From the NCBI GenBank assembly GCA_945903265.1, contig CAMDNQ010000005.1:1-64000 (forward strand): DNA of 64,000 bases. The letters are read 5' to 3'. The position numbers and the translations under genes are program-made. Within the stretch, counting starts at the first letter, position 1. Each line of letters starts with the position of its first letter. The notes beneath the pieces were generated by a model. It was not told the origin of the DNA. It saw only the letters and a program-made list of their open reading frames with translations, and searched no databases. This DNA comes from Candidatus Sulfopaludibacter sp. SbA3. Its GTDB lineage: Bacteria; Acidobacteriota; Vicinamibacteria; Vicinamibacterales; UBA2999. Positions 8,576 to 17,962 of this stretch are shown here, piece by piece.

Positions 8576-9412
8576 ATGAAACTCAAGTCATTCATTTCTG
8601 TTTTCATCCTCGTCGTCGCAACGTCTGCGTCCGCTCAACAGCTCTCGAGTGGTGGCCCGCGCCGCGGTTACACGCCGGAGCCGGGGGCAAAGGATCTGAA
8701 AGCCGTCCTCTTCAACTGGACGTGGCACATGGGCATGCTCCGCGGCGCGCAGGAGGTCGAGGCGGTGGCGACCCTCGAACACCAGGCCACCGGCGTCATG
8801 CAGGTCGACGGGCAGCCGTGCAAGCTCTCGAAGTACCGCGTCAGCACGAACTATCAGGTGAGCGGCCAGCGTACTCAGTACACCTGCGCGCGCCCTAACG
8901 GGCAGCAGTACTCGAACATCGAAGTCGTGAGCGGCCAGTTCGCCTGGAATGAAGACATCGTCGGTGCCGAGATCGTCCCGGGCAAGGGCAAGGCGACACC
9001 GATGCCAGCCGCCCTCGCGGAACGGCTGATCCGCCTCTGGGCCAGCCCCCAGGGCGCCCCGAAGGCCGCGATCGCAGGCGCCGACAAGACGACCGTCGCG
9101 TGGGAGAACAACAAGGCCGTCGTCACCTATCCGATCCCGGGCGTTGCCGGGGCAATCGCGAAGGCGACGCTGAGCGACAAGTTCCAAGCCGAGCGTGTCG
9201 AAGTCACGCACAACGGCGTGGTGACCGAATTCACCTACGGCAAGTACGACGACTGGAACAATGAACTGAACAAGGTCGAGGCGTTCTATGCGGGAACGCT
9301 CGTCGAGAAGCGAAATGGCGCGACGATGCGCGACCTCACGACGACCGAAACCGAAACAGGCAACGTCTACGTCGTCGTGCCCATTCCCGCCAGCGTCCGC
9401 GCCGCGAAATAA
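8576..9412 (+). CDS. Secreted protein of unknown function
   Basis: This 278-residue protein has a clear signal peptide (MKLKSFISVFILVVATSASAQ). The mature part has 'LFNWTWHMGMLRG', 'TPMPAALAERLIRLWASPQGA' and a beta-rich C-terminal half ('VEVTHNGVVTEFTYGKYDDW'). I recognise no family. Its position after the receptor and the two small secreted proteins suggests a periplasmic or outer-membrane accessory. There is no strong ribosome binding site. Confidence 0.7.
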   Translation: MKLKSFISVFILVVATSASAQQLSSGGPRRGYTPEPGAKDLKAVLFNWTWHMGMLRGAQEVEAVATLEHQATGVMQVDGQPCKLSKYRVSTNYQVSGQRTQYTCARPNGQQYSNIEVVSGQFAWNEDIVGAEIVPGKGKATPMPAALAERLIRLWASPQGAPKAAIAGADKTTVAWENNKAVVTYPIPGVAGAIAKATLSDKFQAERVEVTHNGVVTEFTYGKYDDWNNELNKVEAFYAGTLVEKRNGATMRDLTTTETETGNVYVVVPIPASVRAAK

Positions 9413-9426
9413 ACGCCCCTCTCCTA

Positions 9427-9831
9427 TCAGGAGGCCGACTGGCGCACCTCTGCGTGCTGCGAGTCGAGCAGGAGCCGCAGCTCGCGCGCGACGGCTTCCG
9501 GATCGCACGGCTTGCTGAGTACATGCGAGATGCCCGCGTGCCGGATGCGTTCGAGGTCAGCCAGATATTCCGGATGGCCCGTCATGGCGAGAATGGGAAT
9601 GCCGCGGGTGCTGGGAATATCTTTCAGCGCCCGGCAGAACGCGAACCCATCCATGCCCGGGACTGCGAGATCAGTGAGGACCGCGTCGGGTCGGAGCTCG
9701 CGCGCTTTTTCAAGAGCCTGAAAACCGTTGTGGGCATCTGCGGTGCGGAATCCCGCGAGGCACAGATAGTCGCGGTAGAGCACGCGCGTACTCAGGTCAT
9801 CTTCGACGATGAGGATGAGCGGGGCGGCCAT
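9427..9831 (-). CDS. Single-domain response regulator
   Basis: The 134-residue protein is a stand-alone receiver. The acidic pocket is E10-D11-D12, the phospho-acceptor is D54 in DAVLTDLAVPGMDG, the conserved Thr/Ser region is 'ILAMTGH', and the Lys is in 'VLSKPCDP'. There is no output domain. It is monocistronic and converges on the upstream secreted-protein gene. Such CheY-like proteins act by binding partners; none is evident nearby except the small kinase at 11563. Confidence 0.88.
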   Translation of the reverse strand: MAAPLILIVEDDLSTRVLYRDYLCLAGFRTADAHNGFQALEKARELRPDAVLTDLAVPGMDGFAFCRALKDIPSTRGIPILAMTGHPEYLADLERIRHAGISHVLSKPCDPEAVARELRLLLDSQHAEVRQSAS

Positions 9832-9917
9832 GGCCTGAGGAACACATTACCGCTCTGCTGCTGAGCCCCGCAAGAGCTGTCCACGGCTGAGCTCGTGACC
9901 AAGCCATCTTGCATTCC

Positions 9918-10514
9918 TTAATGCACAGAGTGGAGCCTGGGTTTCCACACCCACCAGACCCGAAATGTCAGGAGGATGACGACCGCGAGCGCATACCACC
10001 GCGGCTCACGGACATCGGCTTTGACGACCCACCAGAAGTGGATGGTGGCGGTAATAGCGGCCAGGTACACGAGGCGATGAAGCTGCGTCCAGCGCCTGCC
10101 GAGCCGCCGGATCATGCCCGCGGTCGACGTCAACGCGAGCGGCACCAGCAGCAGGAACGTCGTCATCCCCAGCGTGATGAACGGGCGCTTGACGACATCC
10201 GACGCCATGCTCGCAATGTCGAAGAACCAGTCGAGGACCATCCACGTGGATACGTGGAGGCAGGCGTAGAAGAACGCGAACAGGCCGAGCATGCGCCGAA
10301 GCTTGATGACTTCGTTCCAGCCTGTCAGCCGCCGCAGCGGCGTGACGGTCAGGCTGAGGACGAGGAACACCAATGCCGTGGTGCCGGTCCAGTCTGTGAT
10401 GAAGTCGATGGGATTTGCGGTGAGGTTCCCGGTGAACAACCAGTACACGAGTGCGGCCGCCGGGACGAGGGCGGCCGCGAAGATCGTCCAGCGGATGACG
10501 GTGAATCGCGTCAA
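9918..10514 (-). CDS. msrQ: Protein-methionine-sulfoxide reductase haem-binding subunit MsrQ
   Basis: This is a membrane protein of about 198 residues with the ferric-reductase-like transmembrane domain of MsrQ/YedZ: '[22 protein letters not shown]', '[16 protein letters not shown]', 'KRPFITLGM', '[23 protein letters not shown]'. Conserved histidines for haem are present. It passes electrons from the quinone pool to MsrP. I place the start at TTG 10514 because it overlaps the msrP stop (TTGA) and the family N-terminus begins there; the longer open frame upstream is an artefact over msrP. Confidence 0.9.
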   Translation of the reverse strand: MTRFTVIRWTIFAAALVPAAALVYWLFTGNLTANPIDFITDWTGTTALVFLVLSLTVTPLRRLTGWNEVIKLRRMLGLFAFFYACLHVSTWMVLDWFFDIASMASDVVKRPFITLGMTTFLLLVPLALTSTAGMIRRLGRRWTQLHRLVYLAAITATIHFWWVVKADVREPRWYALAVVILLTFRVWWVWKPRLHSVH

Positions 10515-11476
10515 TAGTTGCGACGCAGGTCGAGGCCTGTGTAGAGCGAGGCGACCTGATCGCCGTACCCGTTGAACATCAGCGTTTTCCGGCGAAAGAA
10601 CTCGCCCAGGCGGCGCTCGCTCCCCTGGCTCCAGCGCGGATGATCGACTGAAGGATTCACGTTCGCGTAGAACCCGTACTCGCGCGGATTCGACAGGTCC
10701 CACGACGTGCGGGGCTGCTTGTCGGTAAAGCGGATGCGCACGATCGACTTGATGCCCTTGAAGCCGTATTTCCACGGGACCACGAGCCGTATGGGTGCGC
10801 CGTTCTGGTTCGGGAGCACTTCGCCGTACAGGCCCACCGCCAGAATGGATAGCGGGTGCATCGCCTCGTCCATCCGCAGCCCTTCCCGATAGGGCCAGTC
10901 GAGCACCGGCACGCGCAGTCCGGGCATCTGCTTGCTGTCGTTCAACGTGAAGAACTCGACATACTTGGCGGTCGGGAGCGGAGCGAGGCGTTTGATCACG
11001 TCGCCGAGAGGAATGCCGACCCACGGGATGACCATCGACCAGGCTTCGACGCAGCGCATCCGGTAGACGCGCTCTTCGAGGGCATGGGGCTTGATGAAGC
11101 TGTCGATGTCGATTGGGCCCGGCGTCTTGACGAGCCCCTCGACGTTGATGGTCCAGGGTCGCGTCACGAACTTCTGGGCGTTCCGCGCCGGATCGTCCTT
11201 GTCGGTCCCGAACTCGTAGAAATTGTTATAGCCGGTGATGTCTTCGTAGGAATTGATCTTTTCGCCCGCCGTACTCAGCGGGCTTTTCTTGACGTTCGGC
11301 AGCTTCGCGCGTCCCTGAGCCTGTGCCCCGGCCCGGGCCACGCCCAGCGGGCTGAGTGCGGCGGCCGCGCCGACGGCTACTCCGGCCGCTCCCTGCAGGA
11401 ACTCGCGCCGACGCAGGTACAGCTCGCGCGGCGTAATCTCGGAGTACCGAACATCAGGAGCTTTGCGTAGGAGCAT
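10511..11476 (-). CDS. msrP: Protein-methionine-sulfoxide reductase catalytic subunit MsrP
   Basis: The 321-residue periplasmic molybdoenzyme has a twin-arginine signal ([11 protein letters not shown] at 22-32) and a sulfite-oxidase-like Mo-pterin domain. The Mo-ligand cysteine is C142 in '[14 protein letters not shown]'. It repairs oxidised methionines in envelope proteins with MsrQ, to which it is translationally coupled by a 4-base overlap. The start is ATG at 11476. Confidence 0.93.
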   Translation of the reverse strand: MLLRKAPDVRYSEITPRELYLRRREFLQGAAGVAVGAAAALSPLGVARAGAQAQGRAKLPNVKKSPLSTAGEKINSYEDITGYNNFYEFGTDKDDPARNAQKFVTRPWTINVEGLVKTPGPIDIDSFIKPHALEERVYRMRCVEAWSMVIPWVGIPLGDVIKRLAPLPTAKYVEFFTLNDSKQMPGLRVPVLDWPYREGLRMDEAMHPLSILAVGLYGEVLPNQNGAPIRLVVPWKYGFKGIKSIVRIRFTDKQPRTSWDLSNPREYGFYANVNPSVDHPRWSQGSERRLGEFFRRKTLMFNGYGDQVASLYTGLDLRRNY

Positions 11477-11562
11477 GGTGAGATTATAGGCCCGCAGCCC
11501 GAACTGTCGGCGGCCCGCGTCCGGACCGTTTTTCGCTGCTACCGCAGAGCTTCGGGGATCAG

Positions 11563-12240
11563 TTGGCCGTGATAGCCTCGGGTCGGATGCCCTCCGATCG
11601 CAGCGTCTTCCCTCGTGCGCTCTCGCTGGCGGTGCATGAGCTGCGGACCCCTATCACCGTTGCGTCGGGGTATCTCCGCATGCTGCTCCGCGAACAGGCA
11701 GGTCCGATTTCCGACAAGCAGCGGAAGATGCTGGAAGAGACCGAGCGTTCGTGCGGCCGCATCGGCGCTCTCATTTCCGAGATGAGTGAGCTCGGCAAGC
11801 TCGAAGCGGGCGAGATGAGCGTCCCTGCCGTGTCGTTCGACCTGGCTGCGATCGTCACTGAGGTGGCGAGCGGTATGCATGAGGATGCGGACCGCGGGAT
11901 TCGACTGGACGTGCGTGCGACTCAACCCCTGCCAGTGAACGGCGACCGGACCCGGATCGCAGCCGCGGTGAAGGCACTGGTGCATGCGACGATGCGCGAG
12001 CGCGGCGAGCCCGGCACCGTCGTCGTAGAATGCACGACCGTTCCGTCCGGCACGCATACATGGGCCGTTGTCACCGTCGGCGACGAGGCCGTCTCGCAGG
12101 CGCTGCGCGACGGCGCCACCGCAACGACTCCCCCGGAATTTGACGAGTGGCGCGGCGGGGTGGGACTCGCGCTGCCCGTCGGGCGGCGCGTCATCGAGGC
12201 GCACGGCGGCGCGCTCATCCGTCACAGCCCGCGGTCTTGA
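11563..12240 (+). CDS. Small histidine-kinase-like protein with degenerate ATPase domain
   Basis: The 225-residue protein begins with a HisKA dimerisation helix containing H25 in AVHELRTPI, followed by '[17 protein letters not shown]'-like coiled sequence. The HATPase region is reduced: the N-box asparagine is not evident (VKALVHATM instead), no DxGxG motif is seen, and only a final G-box-like '[19 protein letters not shown]' remains. There is no membrane segment or sensor domain. It may be a phosphotransfer or pseudokinase protein. TTG 11563, GTG 11569 and ATG 11587 are all possible starts. Its end overlaps the convergent gene by 26 bp. Confidence 0.7.
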   Translation: MAVIASGRMPSDRSVFPRALSLAVHELRTPITVASGYLRMLLREQAGPISDKQRKMLEETERSCGRIGALISEMSELGKLEAGEMSVPAVSFDLAAIVTEVASGMHEDADRGIRLDVRATQPLPVNGDRTRIAAAVKALVHATMRERGEPGTVVVECTTVPSGTHTWAVVTVGDEAVSQALRDGATATTPPEFDEWRGGVGLALPVGRRVIEAHGGALIRHSPRS

Positions 12241-13801
12241 CGAGTCCGCCATTCTGCTCGGCGACGTTGATCAGGCTCATCCAGCTCACAGACCCACCCG
12301 CGATCGGCGCGGGTGAAGGCGTCGGCACCGGAGTCGGGGCCGGGGCCGGTGCTGGCGCGGGCGTGGGAGCCGGCGCGGGCGCCGGGGCAGGCGTCGGAGA
12401 CGGCGCGGGTGACGGCGAGGGGGCCGGTGCGCCACCAGCGACGCCAAGCTTGCTCTGCGGAATCCGGACGATGAACGCATCGTTGCGGTTCGTGCCGGTG
12501 TTGCTGGTCCAGATGAAATATTCGCCGGTGGGATCCACGTTCCCCTTCGGCCGCTTCGAGTAGTCGTCGCTGCCGCCGCCGGGCGCGTTGAGGTCGGTCA
12601 TGTTCGGCGCCACGACGAGCACATTGCGTGAGCCGTCCAGCCGGAAGCAGACGATTTCGTTGACGCGCGGCAGGTTGGACCGCTCCGCGCTGCTGTTGCA
12701 CGCCATCTGCTGCGAGGCGGGAACGCCCGCACGAGCATTCGCGTGCGAGACGTGGCCGAGGCCCGCCGACGCGCTCCAGTCGGCCAGGTTGTACACCATC
12801 GTGCCCTGGCCGGAGGCCCGCAGGTCCTGGCCGAACTGCCAGACGCGCGCGGCGCCGGGCGTCGAGCTCATGTTGTCCTCGGCGACGAGGTAGCCGTGAC
12901 CCATGTCCGAGTGACCCGCCGCGCCATCGCGGTCGTAGAAGACCTCTTCGGTGCCGTTCTGCAGGTCGATGATCCGGTTGTCTTCGCCGTCGCGCCCGTC
13001 GACGTTCTCCTTGAGCAGCAGCCAGCGGCCGCTCTTGTCGATCTGGCATTCGTCGTAGTCGCCCTTGCTGGCGACGTACGTCGCGCGGCGCGTCGTCTCG
13101 TTGTAGGCGACACAGCCGACCATGTTCCAGTTGGCGTCCTGCACCGTGGCCGAATGCACCTTGTCGTCGGTGCTCGAGTGCATCTGCTTGATCCGGCGGT
13201 CGCCGCCGAGATGCTCGCGCACGTCGAACACCGTTTCCATGGCCTTGGTCACGACGTCGTACCGAAGCAGGCGGGTCGAGTCATTCACGTACAGCGCATT
13301 CTGGCGGCTGCCGCTGAAGTACCAGCCTTCGCCCGTCGACCATCCAAATGGACTGTCGCCAGAGAAGATCGGACCGAGGTTGCGCGTCTCGCCCGAGTTC
13401 TTGTTGTAGCTGAAGAGCGTCGGGCCGCCGCCGCCGCGGTTGCGATCCATGCCGAGGAACACCAGCATCGTGTCGCTGCCGGCGTGGTTGTTGATGTTGC
13501 GCCAGTAGGAATACCCGACGTAGTTGACGCAGTCGCCGCCGCCGCCGCAGTCGCCGGCGTTGGTCAGGCGGACGCCGGTCGTGCCGTACGGCGCGGGGAA
13601 CGTGAACCGCCCGCGGGACGGCAGAAAGGTTTGGATTTCGCCTGCGGACAGGCGGGGCCGAAGCCCGTTGCCGGTAGCCGATTCTGTGAATCCGCCTGGG
13701 CCCTGCGCGAACGCAGCATCACCGCCGATAAGGGGCGCGGACGCCACAATCAGCGCGGACCAGAGCATCGAGCGAACAACGCGTCGGATTTTTACAAGCA
13801 C
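12215..13801 (-). CDS. Secreted protein with Pro/Ala-rich linker, function unknown
   Basis: A protein of about 528 residues starting at GTG 13801, chosen because AAGGAG lies 7 bases upstream. A signal peptide ends near AAFAQG. The body (about 40-440) looks like a repeating beta-propeller: 'DTMLVFLGMDRN', 'RLLRYDVVTKAMETVFDV', 'RWLLLKENVDG', 'YFIWTSNTGTNRNDAFIVRIP'. A roughly 45-residue APAPTP-type linker follows near 470-515, then a short tail ending in GCDG. WD40/PD40-like function is a guess. The linker resembles that of the lipoprotein at 17963. Confidence 0.7.
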   Translation of the reverse strand: MLVKIRRVVRSMLWSALIVASAPLIGGDAAFAQGPGGFTESATGNGLRPRLSAGEIQTFLPSRGRFTFPAPYGTTGVRLTNAGDCGGGGDCVNYVGYSYWRNINNHAGSDTMLVFLGMDRNRGGGGPTLFSYNKNSGETRNLGPIFSGDSPFGWSTGEGWYFSGSRQNALYVNDSTRLLRYDVVTKAMETVFDVREHLGGDRRIKQMHSSTDDKVHSATVQDANWNMVGCVAYNETTRRATYVASKGDYDECQIDKSGRWLLLKENVDGRDGEDNRIIDLQNGTEEVFYDRDGAAGHSDMGHGYLVAEDNMSSTPGAARVWQFGQDLRASGQGTMVYNLADWSASAGLGHVSHANARAGVPASQQMACNSSAERSNLPRVNEIVCFRLDGSRNVLVVAPNMTDLNAPGGGSDDYSKRPKGNVDPTGEYFIWTSNTGTNRNDAFIVRIPQSKLGVAGGAPAPSPSPAPSPTPAPAPAPAPTPAPAPAPAPTPVPTPSPAPIAGGSVSWMSLINVAEQNGGLVKTAGCDG

Positions 13802-14158
13802 CGGGGTTCTCCTTGGGTTCGCAGGACCCCGGCTCAGCGACACACACCATCCCCTGACGCGAATCGCTCAGCAGCGGCTGAGCAGGAAGCGCCGTCGAGA
13901 GGGAGCTAAAGGCGTGGAAGCGCAGGTCTGAGCCGAGAACTGCAGCTCGACCCAAGCGCAAGTGAAGTGCTTTTTTGTAAGCGACTATTAAGTGTTGATT
14001 AGAATGGACTTATACGGCTGAGCGCAAGCGAAATCTGCGGCAGAGCGTCACAAAACCGTCGGCCATCTAACGGTTTCGTAAGCGTGAGGGCGTGTGCAGA
14101 AGCGTGAAGGCGATGCTTTCTGCTGAGGCCCCTGGTTTGCACAGTCGAGCCGCGACCC
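13802..14158. other. Non-coding divergent region before the exopolysaccharide block
   Basis: This stretch of about 357 bases holds no credible gene. It has an AT-richer island around 13970-14010 that could contain promoters for both flanking genes, and a 7-bp inverted repeat AAACCGT/ACGGTTT at 14053-14076 with a 10-base loop. I could not assign a -35/-10 pair with confidence. Confidence 0.5.
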
Positions 14159-15283
14159 ATGCCTCGACCGCTCCGTGTTGCCATCGTTGCCGCTTCGCTC
14201 CGCATCCTGGGCGGCCAGGCCGTCCAGGCCGCTCGCCTGCTGGAAAGCTGGGATCGGGATGCCCAGATTCAGGCGTGGCTGGTGCCAATCAATCCGGTCC
14301 CTCCCCGGCCGTTCGACGCCCTGCTCCGGGTCAAATACGTGCGGACGGTCGTCACGCAGCTTCTGTACTGGCCGCTCCTTTTCCGCGAGCTCCGGCGCGC
14401 CGACGTGGTTCACGTCTTTTCGGCGTCGTACTCATCGTTCCTGCTGTCACCGCTCCCGGCGGTGATCGTCGCAAAGCTGCTGCGCCGGCCGGTCATCCTC
14501 AACTATCACAGCGGCGAAGCGCCCGACCATCTGCGCCGATCGGCCGTCGCCCGACGCGTGATGCGGTCGTGGGTGGACCTGAATGTCGTGCCGTCGGTGT
14601 TTCTTCGAGACGTGCTCGCATCATTCAGGATTCCGGCGCGGGTCGTGACCAATACCATCGACATGGTCCGATTCGGATATCGACCGCGCGCGATGCTGCG
14701 GCCGCGGATCCTGTCCACGCGGAACCTCGAGCCGCTCTACAACGTCGCCTGCACCATTCGCGCATTCGCGCGTGTGCAGGCCCGTTATCCAGAGGCGACG
14801 CTGACCATTGTCGGCGCCGGCTCCGACGAACCATTCCTTCGCGGGCTGGTACTGGAGCGCGCCCTGCGGCACGTGACGTTTGCGGGGCGCGTCCCGCCTG
14901 ACGAGATTCATCACTATTACGCCGCCGCGGACATCTACGTGCAGACGCCGCGCATCGACAACATGCCTCTGTCGGTCCTCGAGGCCTTTGCGAGCGGGCT
15001 ACCCGTCGTCTCGACCGCTGTCGGCGGCGTGCCGGCCATTCTCACGGATCGAGTACACGGACTGCTCGCGCCCGATGATGACGACGAGGCGGTGGCCGCC
15101 AGTCTCATGCAGCTGCTCGAATCTCCCCTCTACGCACAGCAGCTGGCCGCGGCCGCGCGTGAGAGCTGCAGCGCGTATGAATGGGCGGCGGCCAGACACG
15201 GCTGGCTCGCCGCGTATGCCGAGGCCGCCGGGCTGACAGCGCCGGTCCCGTTCCCGCCGCACATTTCCCGGGAGTCTGTATGA
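14159..15283 (+). CDS. Glycosyltransferase family 4 protein
   Basis: The 374-residue cytoplasmic protein has the GT-B layout of GT4 enzymes. The N-domain holds 'RVAIVAASLRILGGQAVQA'. The donor-binding C-domain holds 'ATLTIVGAGSDEP', 'VTFAGRVPPDEIHHYYAAADIYV' and 'MPLSVLEAFASGLPVVST' followed by 'GGVPAIL', with the E-x7-E-like region intact. It probably transfers a sugar in exopolysaccharide assembly. Its stop overlaps the start of the heparinase-like gene (ATGA), so they are coupled. Confidence 0.9.
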   Translation: MPRPLRVAIVAASLRILGGQAVQAARLLESWDRDAQIQAWLVPINPVPPRPFDALLRVKYVRTVVTQLLYWPLLFRELRRADVVHVFSASYSSFLLSPLPAVIVAKLLRRPVILNYHSGEAPDHLRRSAVARRVMRSWVDLNVVPSVFLRDVLASFRIPARVVTNTIDMVRFGYRPRAMLRPRILSTRNLEPLYNVACTIRAFARVQARYPEATLTIVGAGSDEPFLRGLVLERALRHVTFAGRVPPDEIHHYYAAADIYVQTPRIDNMPLSVLEAFASGLPVVSTAVGGVPAILTDRVHGLLAPDDDDEAVAASLMQLLESPLYAQQLAAAARESCSAYEWAAARHGWLAAYAEAAGLTAPVPFPPHISRESV

Positions 15284-17955
15284 ACCTGGCGAGCCTGCAG
15301 AAGCTGCGCGGCATGTCGAGCGAGGAAGCGCTCTGGCGAGGACGCCAGGCTGCGCGCACCGCGATGCAGCGTGTCGGCTGGACCGTCCGGCGTCCCCGGT
15401 GGCAGCGTTCAGACCTGCGCGAGGCGCTGGCCGACGGCGTCATCGATTACATGTTCCTCTCGCGCGCAACGCCATCGTGGCGTGACGTACACGCGGAGCT
15501 CGAGTCGCATCTGCGCGAGCGGCGCAGTCGCTTCGCGCTCGATCCGGCGGCGCACGCCAGCATGCGTGACCGTGTGATCGCGCTCAGGCCCGACGCACCA
15601 GCCGAGGCCGCGGCGCGGGCCGACCGCATCCTGGCACACCGGTATGACCTGCTGGGATATCGGGACCTCCGATTCGCCGAGGCCGGCGGCGGCACGGTGT
15701 GGCACCACGATCCGGTCCACCGGCGAACGGCGCCCAGCACGTTCTTCGCTGATGTCCCGTATCTCGATCCCGCGAGCGGCGACCACAAAGTGATCTGGGA
15801 GCTGAATCGCCACCAGCACTGGCTGCAGCTCGGACGCGCATCCTGGCTCACCGGCGATGTCCGGTACTCACAGGCCATGGTCACGCAGCTCGAACAATGG
15901 CTCGCAGCCAATCCGCCGCTCACGGGGATCAACTGGACCAGCATGCTGGAACTGGGCTTCCGATCGATGTCGTGGACCTGGGCGTTGCATTTTCTCTTGG
16001 CGATCAGGGATCAGGGATCAGGGATCAGCGCGTCCCGATCCCCGATCCGTGATCCCCGATCCCCGATCCCTGATCCCTCGTCTTCATGGCTCGTCGACAT
16101 GCTCGTGGGCCTTCACCATCAGCTCACACACGTCGAGCGGAACCTGTCGCTGTACTTCAGTCCCAATACGCATCTCACCGGTGAGGCGCTGGCGCTGTAC
16201 GTCGTCGGCGTGGCCCTGCCGGAGCTTGCTGGGGGCGCGCGGTGGGCCGAGACCGGTCGGTCGATTCTTCTGACCGAGATCGGGCGGCAGATCGGGCGGG
16301 ACGGCGGGCACCTGGAGCGCTCGACGCACTATCAGCGCTACACCCTCGACTTCTACCTGATGGCGCTGCTCACGGCCCGCCGCGACAGCGATCCTGAGGC
16401 GGTCACCGCATTCTCGAGCGCCGTGGCCCGCCTGGCCGATTTCACGCGGACGATGGCGGACGACGAAGGTCGCCTGCCGATCATCGGTGATGACGACGGC
16501 GGGATGCTCTGGCCGCTGGCGGGCCGCGCCTGTCACGACGTACGCGATTCGCTCGCACTCGCGGCAGTGCTGCTGAATCGCCCCGACCTCGCGCCATGGG
16601 GCCTGCAGGAGGAAGCGCTGTGGATTGCCGGTCCACATCTGGTCGATCAGGCGACTCCTCTCTCACCGCGACCGGATGCGATTACGGTGCGGTCGCGTAC
16701 CTTTCCTGACACCGGTTACGTCGTCGCACGAGATCGCTCGGGTACGCATGCCGTTATCGACGTCGGCGCTCACGGCTATCTGAATGGCGGCCACGCGCAT
16801 GCCGATGCCCTGGCGATCACGCTGCGGCTCAACGGACGGCCGCTGCTGATCGATCCCGGGACATCCACGTACACGATGGACCGTAAGGTCCGCGACCAGC
16901 TTCGCAGCAGCATGAGCCACAACACCGTCTCGCTCCAGAGCCGGTCGATCGCCGAACCCGCCGGCCCCTTCCACTGGAAGACGCGGGCGGACTCGGTGCT
17001 CCACGCGTCACGGCATAACGAGCATTTCGACTGGGTGGAGGCGTGCCATGACGCGTACGCGCCGGTACGTGTCCGGCGCACCGTCTTTCGGAGTGCGCTC
17101 TCGGGCTGGATGGTCTTCGATGAAGCGGTCGGCGACGGGCCCGTGACTGCGAGCGCGCACTGGCATTTCGATCCGTCGTGGGCCGTGACATACGACGCCG
17201 CGGGGCGGCTCCAGGCGTCGCACACCGACGGCGGCCACGTCTGGCTGCTGCACGAAGGCCAGGGCGTCCTGCTGGCGCACGGAGACGCCGACTCGGGCCT
17301 CGGATGGCACGCACCCGTCTACGGAATGCTCGTCCCATGCTGGACGGCGCGCACCACGCGATCGGCGTCAGCGCCATTCGGCATGGCCACATGGATCGGC
17401 GCCGCAGGCACCGCAAGCCATCCCCCTGGCATGGAGCGCCTCACGGTCGCATCTGCCGGGGGCCGCCACGCCGTTGGACTCCGCGTCGTCGACGGAAGCG
17501 GTACGGCGGTATTTCTCTTCCATCCGGGCGACGTCGAGGCCATCGTCGACCGCGAGAGCACGATTGCCGACTATCAGACCGACGCGCGCGTGTTTCAGTA
17601 CGTCGTCGAAGACGACAGACTCACGTCGTTCAATCTCGTGGACGGCAGGCATGGCCTTGCGCTGCGCGACGGGTGGGTCAGCGTCGCCGCCAGCGGCCCG
17701 ATTGCCGATCTGTCTGCTGTCGTGACGGGCGACACATTGGACCTGCACGCCACCGCGCCGCCTCCCGAGATGCGGATCCACGGCGGGGCCCTCCAGGGGG
17801 TGTCGCGTGTCCGACTGAACGGGCGTGACGCGCCGCGCCGTCAGCGAGAGACGCCCGATACGGTCGCGCTTGGAGGGGCAGACTGGGCCGTACCGGTCCG
17901 CGATTTGCTCCCTGATGGGGCCGAGGCAGGACCGATGGATGTCTTGGCCGTTTGA
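15280..17955 (+). CDS. Heparinase II/III family protein (polysaccharide lyase-like)
   Basis: The 891-residue protein has an alpha-helical toroid N-half and the heparinase II/III beta domain. Its diagnostic region is 'YLNGGHAHADALAITLRLNGRPLLIDPGT' split around positions 500-530, followed by 'SHNTVSL'. Such proteins in polysaccharide loci cleave or edit uronate-containing polymers. ATG 15280 overlaps the GT4 stop; the frame is open upstream but without homology. Residues encoded by 16002-16078 (IRDQGSGIS...RDPRSPIPDP) are a tandem-repeat insertion between two conserved helices. No signal peptide is seen. Confidence 0.88.
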   Translation: MNLASLQKLRGMSSEEALWRGRQAARTAMQRVGWTVRRPRWQRSDLREALADGVIDYMFLSRATPSWRDVHAELESHLRERRSRFALDPAAHASMRDRVIALRPDAPAEAAARADRILAHRYDLLGYRDLRFAEAGGGTVWHHDPVHRRTAPSTFFADVPYLDPASGDHKVIWELNRHQHWLQLGRASWLTGDVRYSQAMVTQLEQWLAANPPLTGINWTSMLELGFRSMSWTWALHFLLAIRDQGSGISASRSPIRDPRSPIPDPSSSWLVDMLVGLHHQLTHVERNLSLYFSPNTHLTGEALALYVVGVALPELAGGARWAETGRSILLTEIGRQIGRDGGHLERSTHYQRYTLDFYLMALLTARRDSDPEAVTAFSSAVARLADFTRTMADDEGRLPIIGDDDGGMLWPLAGRACHDVRDSLALAAVLLNRPDLAPWGLQEEALWIAGPHLVDQATPLSPRPDAITVRSRTFPDTGYVVARDRSGTHAVIDVGAHGYLNGGHAHADALAITLRLNGRPLLIDPGTSTYTMDRKVRDQLRSSMSHNTVSLQSRSIAEPAGPFHWKTRADSVLHASRHNEHFDWVEACHDAYAPVRVRRTVFRSALSGWMVFDEAVGDGPVTASAHWHFDPSWAVTYDAAGRLQASHTDGGHVWLLHEGQGVLLAHGDADSGLGWHAPVYGMLVPCWTARTTRSASAPFGMATWIGAAGTASHPPGMERLTVASAGGRHAVGLRVVDGSGTAVFLFHPGDVEAIVDRESTIADYQTDARVFQYVVEDDRLTSFNLVDGRHGLALRDGWVSVAASGPIADLSAVVTGDTLDLHATAPPPEMRIHGGALQGVSRVRLNGRDAPRRQRETPDTVALGGADWAVPVRDLLPDGAEAGPMDVLAV
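16002..16078. repeat. GGGATCA/GATCCCC heptamer array, in frame inside the heparinase gene
   Basis: GATCAGG units run in one direction and then, after a short centre near 16029, CGATCCC/TGATCCC units run in the opposite direction, making an inverted repeat of heptamer arrays. The encoded peptide is low complexity (Arg, Asp, Pro, Ser, Gly, Ile) and unlike the flanking sequence. Confidence 0.85.
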
Positions 17956-17962
17956 GGGACCC

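Noticed and set aside
10515-11024. N-terminal extension of the msrQ frame
   Set aside because: It lies wholly over msrP and is not hydrophobic; the TTGA overlap gives a natural start.
15181-15279. N-terminal extension of the heparinase frame
   Set aside because: It overlaps the GT4 coding sequence; the ATGA junction at 15280 is the better start.
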